Shown in pieces: positions 1-7,300 of a DNA stretch of 11,915 nt (position 1 is the stretch's first letter; every line of letters starts with the position of its first letter). The stretch comes from Chrysochromulina tobinii (lineage: Eukaryota > Haptophyta > Prymnesiales > Chrysochromulinaceae): the NCBI GenBank assembly GCA_001275005.1, contig JWZX01001984.1, positions 1 through 11,915 of the forward strand, in the 5' to 3' direction. A program made the translations under genes and the position numbers. The notes beneath the pieces were generated by a model. It ran no database searches. It was not told where the DNA came from and worked only from the letters and a program-made list of their open reading frames with translations.

Positions 1-863
1 TCACCCGGCCGGAGCGCGCTCTTCTCGACCACGCGGCTCGTCTTCTTGAGGCCCGTCTTCTTGGCGCCGAGCACCGCGAGCTCGAGCCCCGCCCCCGTCG
101 CGGCCTTCAGCTCGCGCACGACCACATCGAACGACGACTTCACGCGCGCCGCGTCGGCAAAGAGCACGGCCGCGACGCCCGCCTCGTCGCGCTGCTCGGC
201 GACGGCGGGCTTCTCGATCGCGGCGTCGAGCGCCACGACCGCCACCTCGTACTTGGCCATGCCGTCCGCGTCGCCGCTCTTGATCACATTGTACACGCTC
301 CCGTAGACCGACTGAAAGTCCTTGTTGCCCGCATCGATCGCCGTCTGGCACGCCTTGACCAGCTCCCCCGCCGCCTCCTCGCTCACGCCCTCGGTGCGCT
401 TTTGAATCTCGGTGGCCATCACCTGATCCACCACGACGAGCTGCGCACCCAGCGCGTCGACGGCCTCCTTGGAGTCTGGGGCGCGCGCCACGTTCAGCTC
501 GAGCTCGTGCAGACAGCCGCACGCTGCCTCGATGGCTTCGGTCTTGGCCAGTGTCTTGAATGTTTTGAGCGCCTCGGGCAACTTGGCCGCGTGCTCGTCG
601 TCGCATTCCGCCACCAGCTTGATGGGCCCCAGCGCCGTGGCCGCCATCTCTCGAAGCGGCCTGAGCGCTTCGGGCACTTCGGACTGGGCTTCGACCTCCG
701 ACTTCATCCCCTGCTCGAGCAGCCAGCGCCCCAGATAGGTGAGCGGCCCTTCCGGCCGCGCGTCGGCCAGCGCATTGATGGCGGCGCTGAGAGCCGCCTC
801 GAGCCTATCGCGGTGCTGGTCGACAAACGCGTTCCGTGCCTGCACGTCGCGTGCGGCGCGCAT
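1..863 (-). CDS. Dpy-30/RIIa-like motif protein, 3'-partial at window edge
   Basis: An open frame runs from an ATG at 863 down to position 1 with no stop, giving 287 residues plus a partial codon. Near the N-terminus an amphipathic helix (residues 18-34) is followed by ARPEGPLTYLGRWLLEQ (35-51). This has the hallmark of the Dpy-30/RIIa docking fold, a P-L-x-Y/F-L-x-x-x-L-L second helix. In known families such motifs dimerise and hold AKAP-like or amphipathic helices in cilia or in histone methyltransferase complexes. The rest is predicted mostly helical and Ala/Glu/Lys-rich, with no domain I recognise. The frame stays open upstream to another ATG at 1007, but that extension is Cys/Arg/Trp-rich and looks unlike coding sequence, so 863 is preferred. 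A small upstream exon is possible. The longer-looking reading in another minus frame (606-1) is Arg/Gly-rich shadow. Function beyond docking is unknown. Confidence 0.72.
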   Translation of the reverse strand, partial: MRAARDVQARNAFVDQHRDRLEAALSAAINALADARPEGPLTYLGRWLLEQGMKSEVEAQSEVPEALRPLREMAATALGPIKLVAECDDEHAAKLPEALKTFKTLAKTEAIEAACGCLHELELNVARAPDSKEAVDALGAQLVVVDQVMATEIQKRTEGVSEEAAGELVKACQTAIDAGNKDFQSVYGSVYNVIKSGDADGMAKYEVAVVALDAAIEKPAVAEQRDEAGVAAVLFADAARVKSSFDVVVRELKAATGAGLELAVLGAKKTGLKKTSRVVEKSALRPG

Positions 864-1316
864 CCGTCGACGCGCGGGATCAGATTCTCGGAGCCTGTCC
901 TGCCTCACCGGTCCAGACCAACAGCGTCCGACACAGGGCCGCAGCCAACACTCGTCCGCCCTCACTCCAATTAGATGTATCTCCGCACAATCTCTTGAAA
1001 TGTACATTCGTGTTCAGTCGAGGCATCTGAGACCCCGGAGGCAGTTGAGCTCAAGCAAGTTTGCAAGTAAATGTTTTGAGGGGGAAAAATGATTCATGTG
1101 AACCGGGGGCGGCGGCGGCGGGCGGGCAGGCGGCAGGCGGGCGGCGGGCGGGCGGCGGGCGGTCCGTTCCCCAAATTTTCTGATTTTTCTGGAACCGTCG
1201 TTCACATTCACAGACAGTGCACGTGTCTTTCGGGATTGAGGTGGCACAAATCGTCACACGAACGGCCCCTGCTGCTGGTGAGAGAGAGCCCCCAGCAGCA
1301 AGCGACGTGAGGAGCG
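864..1316. promoter_or_regulatory. Divergent intergenic region between the Dpy-30-like and PDZ genes
   Basis: This gap of about 450 bp lies between two genes transcribed away from each other, so it should hold both promoters and 5' UTRs. It contains a G-rich tract (1105-1162) with many GGG/GGC runs, then an A/T-richer stretch (1169-1200). TTCACATTCACAG at 1201-1213 matches, over 13 nt, the 3' end of intron 3 of the PDZ gene (3045-3057). It is preceded by CTGAT, so it may be the 3' end of a 5'-UTR intron. No TATA box is evident. Confidence 0.5.
1105..1162 (+). repeat. G-rich GGC/GGGC low-complexity tract
   Basis: An almost pure G/C tract of GGCGG and GGGCGGGC units with one or two adenines. 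It has more than four runs of three or more G on the plus strand, enough for G-quadruplex formation. It lies in the middle of the divergent promoter region. Confidence 0.7.
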
Positions 1317-4300
1317 ATGGTTCGAACTGTCACCTCGGGATCCATCACGCCGCGCAACGTTGGCGCGGAGCCGATGCTCTCGCCGCGCGGGACTCCTGCC
1401 TGGAAACTGCCTGGCGCGGTGGTGGAGAAGGAGGGGGAGAAGGTCCCTGAGTTTTTGCAAAAGGCGGCCGAGTTGAAGAAGAAGAAGGAAGAGGCCGACG
1501 CGAAAGAGAAGGCTCGGCTTGCCGAGGAAGCTGCGGTCAAGGCCGAGGCCGAAGCAGCCGCTCGATCCTTGGCCGAGGCCGAAGCAGCCGCAGCGGCAGC
1601 GCGGGACCGATTGAGGCAGATGGAGGAGGAGGAGGCGGCGCAAGAGGCGGCGCTGGCGAAGGCTGCGGCCGACAAGCTGGCCATGGAGGCCGCAAGGGAG
1701 GCGGCGCTGAAGGCGGAGGCAGAGCAGCGGCACGCCGCCTTTATGAACACGCTGCTCAAGTGTGTGCCCTGCTTCCCGCAGCAGCCGTCGGCGGCGCACG
1801 GCCGACACGCCATGGCGGCGAGGGCGGCGACACAGAAGTCGGATCCGAAGGGATCCGGCGCCACAGCGGAGCGTCCGAAGCCCAAGGAGCCCACGACGGC
1901 GCCCAAGGAGCCGCCATACCTGTGCAATCTCGTCCTCTCGGAGCTCAACGGTGGAAGTTTCGTCACCGTCTGGAGCCGCGCGACGCCGAGCGACGACGCG
2001 CTCGCTTTCTACGAGCCCCTGTCGCCGCCGGCCGACTGGCGCATTGCGAATGGCGGCAAGAGTGAGCTCTGCCGCGGCATCGGCGGCCCGAAAGCGCGCC
2101 ACGCCTTCTATGCCGGCTGGTGCTCGTTCATCAAGCTCGCGTGGCAGGCGCGAGCCCAATTGACGCTTCGGACGCAGCACACGCCCATGCCCGTCGCCGT
2201 CTTCTTGATCGACTCCACAACCAAGGTGCCAGAATGATGGTCTCTCTAATGACCTCTGATGACCTCTCTGATGACCTCTCTGATGACCTCTGATGCCCTC
2301 TGAGGACCTCTGATGACCTCTGATTGCCTCTGATGACCTCTGATGCGCCTCCCTGATTGCCCCCCCCTCAGGTGCACGCTGTGTGCTTGGAGGCCGACCT
2401 GGCGAAACGTCGCGAGGAGAGCGCCTCCGAATTGCCTCCCCCGTTGCATCCGGACAAATGCATGCGGATTCAATCCGCCGATTGGGAGACCATCAAGGCG
2501 ATTGCATGCACGCCCTCGGCCGTTGCGGACTTTGACGGCGTGGCGACGATGACGCTGCGAACCTTTTTTGAAATCGGGCTGCGCGCGGGCGCGGCGATCG
2601 GGCTGGATGATGGAGATGGAGTCGCCGAGGCGCCTCCGCCTCTCGCGTCGCCGAAGCCTCGATCCCTTGTCGTCTCTACCGAGGTGCGATCTCCTCTGAT
2701 GGCCACTGATGGCCTCTGATGACCTCTGAGGACATCTGATGACCACTGATGGCCACTGATTGCCTCTGATGGCCACTGATTGCCTCTGATGACCTCTGAT
2801 GGCCACTGATGACCTCTGATGGCCACTGATGGCCACGGATTGCCAAGGCTTGCCCATGATGGCCACCAAGTATGATCCTTCCTACTTTGGCAGGTGTCCC
2901 CTCTCAAGGCGGCCATCCTCGCCGCCTCGCCCACCGACTTGATCTTCGCGGACCTGTCGTCGACGGCTTCCCCCGACGTGGCAGGTAGGGTAGCGAGGGC
3001 GCTAATTGCCACGCATGCAAGTGCTCACCACGGCGCTCTCGCCCTTCACATTCACAGGTCGTGTAGCGAGGGCGAGGGCCGCAGCGACAGCGGCCTCGAA
3101 GAAGGGTGAGCCCTCCCGATTTGGAACACCCGGGCCCTCCCGATTCGGAACACGCCCCGAGCCCTCCCGATTTGGAACACCCGAGCCCTCCCGCTTTGGA
3201 ACACGCTCGGTTTGGAGCCCTCCCGATTTGGAACACGCTTGACACGACTCGCTCCCAATTTGGCAGGTGAGGTTTCGTCACTCGAGCGGCTGGTCGAGGT
3301 CTCGCGCACCGACGACGCGAAGGCCGCGATGGAAGAGCTCAAGGCGAAGGCAGAGCAAGCCGCCAAGGCCGCCGATGACGACGACACCGAGGCCGACCCG
3401 ACGAAGCCGCTCACTTGGCCGCTCGCGTATGCGGTCGAATCCGAAGCGAGCGCAGCTGCTGCGGAGGCGGAGGCGGCAAAGGCGGTCCTCTCTTCTGAAG
3501 AGCTCCGTCCTAACATGGAGGCGGCAGAGGCGGCAGAGGCGGTGCTCTCTTCTGATCAGCTCTCGGCCGAGGGCGCGCCCAGCACGGCGCCGACGAGCCC
3601 CAAACCGCCCAACACGGCGCCCCAGTCGCCCCGCATCACGTCGCTCGCTTCGCCGCGCGCTGGGGACTCGTCACCGCTCCAGAAGCTACAGTCACAGTCT
3701 GCCGCCAAGATGGCCATCAACCCGACGCCCGAGGAGGCGCGCGACACGCCCATCACACGCGCCTTTAAAGAGAAGATCGCGGCCGAAAGGGAATCCTTCA
3801 TCAAATCACGTGAGCCAGATTGACGTTGATGGCGTGAGCCAGATTGACGTTGATGACCTCGTGATGGCCTCGTGATGGCCTCTTGATGACCTCTTGATGA
3901 CCTCTTGATGACCTCTTGATTGCCTCGTGATGACCTCGTGATGGCCTTCCTCATCAGGCGAGACGGCGGTCAAGAAGCCGCTGTTCGGAGCCGATCTAGT
4001 GGAGGCGACGAAGGCGGCGAAGGCCATTGAAGACTCCGTGGCGGCGGCGGCGAAGGCCAAGGCGGAGGCCGAGGCGGCGCTCAAGAAAGCGAAGGCCGAG
4101 GCCGCTGCCATTGCCGATGCCGAGGCGCGGGAGGCGGCGGCGGCGGCGAGGGCTGCGGCCCAGAAGGCGATCGCGGAGGCGCAAGCAGCCAACAAGGCGG
4201 CCCTGGAGGCGGCGGCGGCAAAGGAGGCGGCGGACAAGGAAACTGCCGAGAAGCTTCTCTACGAGCCAAATTACACGGTGGGCCGACTTCCACCCGATGA

Positions 4301-7300
4301 TGACCTCCGTCATCACCCGATGATTGCCTCCGTCATCACCCGATGAGTGCTCCCCGATAGCCTCTCTCATCAGCGCTAAGGAGCTCTGATGAGCTCTGAT
4401 GATGGCCTCTGAGCGCACCCGTCCGATTACGTCCGTCATCAAGGTGACTATCCATAGGCCGGACGCCACCGCCCTCTGATGAAGACCTCTGATTGCCTGC
4501 CTCATCAGGTGACTATCAATAGGCCCGACGCGAGCACGCGCTGGGGCATCACGTTGATCTCCAAAGACGCTCGCAACGAAGGGCAAGCCCTCGGCCCACC
4601 GATGGCGCTCGAGACGGCGCTGCTCCCCGTCTATAGGTCTCTCGACAAGGTGGCTCTGCAGGGGAGCACGCCGGCGGAGAAGGCAGCGAAGGTCGCGAAG
4701 GACTACACGGGCAACGAGGCGAAGCTCTGGCAGATGCTCAAAGAGAAGTGATGACCTCCCTGATTACCTCCCTGATTACCTCCCTGATTACATCTGGCAA
4801 CGAGGCGAAGCTCTGGCAGATGCTCAAAGAGAAGTGATGACCTCCCTGACTACCTCCCTGATTACCACTAAGTGCCAGCGCTGATTGCGCTTGAGTGCCA
4901 GCGCTGATTGCCCCTGAGTGCCATCGCTGATTGCCTCCCTCATCAGGTACGTGGACAAGAAGATCGCGGCCTTGATTGCTGCCCAATACGACGCGTCCCC
5001 TGAGTGCCATCGCTGATTGCCTCCCTCATCAGGTACGTGGACAAGAAGATCGTGGCCTTGATCGCTGCCCAATACGACGCGTGGGACACCGGGCGGGGGC
5101 CTCGCGGTCCCCCCGCGCCCATCATCAGCGATCTCGCGAAGGGAGCTCTCGCCTTCGAATCGGGCCTGATGAAGGTACGTTGATTGCATGCGGATGGCCT
5201 GCCTTGCATGCAAGTGCTCACCACAGCGCGCGCTCGCCTTCGTATCGGGCCTGATGAAGGTCGATCATCTGCTCGTGGCGGTCAACGGGAATCGAGTGAA
5301 GACGCCGGACGAGGGGACGGCTGCCCTCAAAGGGGCTGCGGCCGGTCCCGTGGAGTTGACGCTGTGGGACCCGGCGAAGGCGAGGGCGGGTGAGGAGAGG
5401 GCGATGCTCAAGGCGAAGGCGGCCGAGGAGGAGGCGGCGGCGGCCAAGAAGGCGGAGTACAAGGCGGGCTTGGAGAAGGCAGCGGCTGACAAGGCGGCGG
5501 CCGAGAAGGCGGCGGCCGAGAAGGCAGCGGCCGAGAAGGCGGTGGCGGACAAGGCGGTGGCGGACAAGGCGGCGGCCGAGAAGGCGGCTGAGAAGGCGGC
5601 GGCAGGCGCCGTTCCCGCCGGGACGATGCCGTCTACAGTGGAGGCGGCGCCCACCACGACGCCCGACGGGACGACGCCGTCTACAGTGGAGGCGGCGCCC
5701 ACCACGACGCCTCCGCCCGCGGAGCCGTTGACCGGAACCCAAGCTTCGTCAGTTTCGTCAGTTTCGTCGGCTCCGTCAGCTCCGTCAGTTTCGTCAGCTT
5801 CGTCAGAGCCCAAGCCTGCGGCGGAGGCCGCGCTCCCTCCGTCGGCGCCTCCGGCTTCGTCGGCTTCGTCAGCTCCGTCAGCTCCGTCAGCTGCGGACAC
5901 GCCCCCGCCGACGGCCGGAAAGCCTCCCGCTGCTGCTCTGGCTGCCGAGCCCGCCGCCGCTCCTGCGTCGACCGCGCCCGCGCCGGCCGCTGGCGACGCT
6001 GCGCCCACCACGACGCCCGACGTGTATGAGCCGACGTATAAGGTGACGATCAACAAGCCCGAGCTCTGATGAGCTCTGATGACGGCCTCTGATTGCCTCC
6101 CTCATAAGGTGACGATCAGTAAACCCGAGCACTCCGCGCGCTGTGGATGACCTCTGATTGCCTCCCTCATCAGGTGACGATCAACAAGCCCGAGCTCTCC
6201 GCGCGCTGGGGCATCACGCTGGAGAGCAAGCCCCAAATCGGGGGGGCTCCGAAGGTACGTTGATTGCATGCGGATGGCCTCGCCTTGCATGCAAGTGCTC
6301 ACCACAGCGCGCGCGCTCGCCCCAAATCGGGGGGCTCCGAAGGCGCCTACCATCACGAAGCTCGCGGACGGCGGGCTCGCGATCGCCTCGGGCAAGGTCA
6401 AGGTGACTCACCTGCTCATCGCGGTCAACGGCACGATCGTCAAGGGGCACGAGGATGGTACGCTGATTGCCACTGATGACGTGCCTTGCATGCAAGTGCT
6501 CACCACGGCGCTGTCCGACGGTTCCTTGCCCGAGGATGGTACGCTGATTGCCACTGATGACGTGCCTTGCATGCAAGTGCTCACCACGGCGCTGCCCGAC
6601 GGTTCCTTGCCCGAGGATGGTACGCTGATTGCCACCGATGACGTGCCTTGCATGCAAGTGCTCATCGCAGCGCGCCCGCCTGGCAGGTACGGCGCTGCTC
6701 AAGAATGCTGTCGGCGACACCGAGCTGACGCTCTACGCACCCGAGATCGCCGCGGCGAAGGCCGCTGCCGCCGCTCTAGCCGCGGGGGAGCGGCCCTTGC
6801 CCATTGGTGTTGGGAAAACGTCGAGCTCGTGGAAGAAGGTGCCTTCGGCGTCGCGGCCGGGCGCCTTCTCTTACCTGCATGAACCGAGCGGGTACGGCCA
6901 CAAGCCCGATTGCTTGCGTGATTGCATGCGTGATTGCATGCGTGATTGCATGCGTGATTGCATGCATGATTACCTGCATGAACCGAGCGGGTACGGCCAC
7001 AAGCCTCGCGCCACAAGCCCGAGTGCTTGCCCAGTTGCATGCGTGATTGCATGCGTGATTGCGTGCGTGCTTGCCTTCTGAAGTGGGCCTCTTGATTGGC
7101 CTCTGATGACCTTCTGATGGCGCCCTCATCACACTTGATTGGCCTCTGATGACCTTCTGATGGCGCCCTCATCACACTTGATTGGCCTCTGATGACCTTC
7201 TGATGGCGCCCTCATCACACTTGATTGGCCTCTGATGACCTTCTGATGGCGCCCTCATCACAGGTACAAGCAAGCCGAGTTCCCCGAGAACGACTGGCTC

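Noticed and set aside
1-606. Arg/Gly/Ala-rich minus-strand frame ending at position 1
   Set aside because: Very biased composition; the neighbouring minus frame from 863 has balanced, helix-like sequence and a recognisable motif.
2246-3012. Minus-strand frames reading as GHQRSS/REVIR-type repeat proteins across introns
   Set aside because: They are the complement of the TGATGACCTC arrays and overlap exon 2, which fits the plus-strand gene. The open frames come from the repeat period.
4444-4475. Copy of the exon 7 start as an extra exon
   Set aside because: It is followed by stop-rich array sequence with no convincing donor; the copy at 4509 continues into PDZ1.
4947-5000. Use of the first exon 8 copy as a real exon
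   Set aside because: From the exon 7 phase it reads into TGA shortly after GACGCG; the second copy continues as a long open frame.
4380-6080. CTGATGAG resembling the hammerhead ribozyme core
   Set aside because: The paired GAAA core segment and flanking helices are not present nearby; the motif is simply the intron repeat.
6255-6307. A 53-bp version of intron 10 ending at CACCACAG
   Set aside because: The remaining 35 nt before 6343 are not a multiple of three, so PDZ2 would shift frame into a stop.
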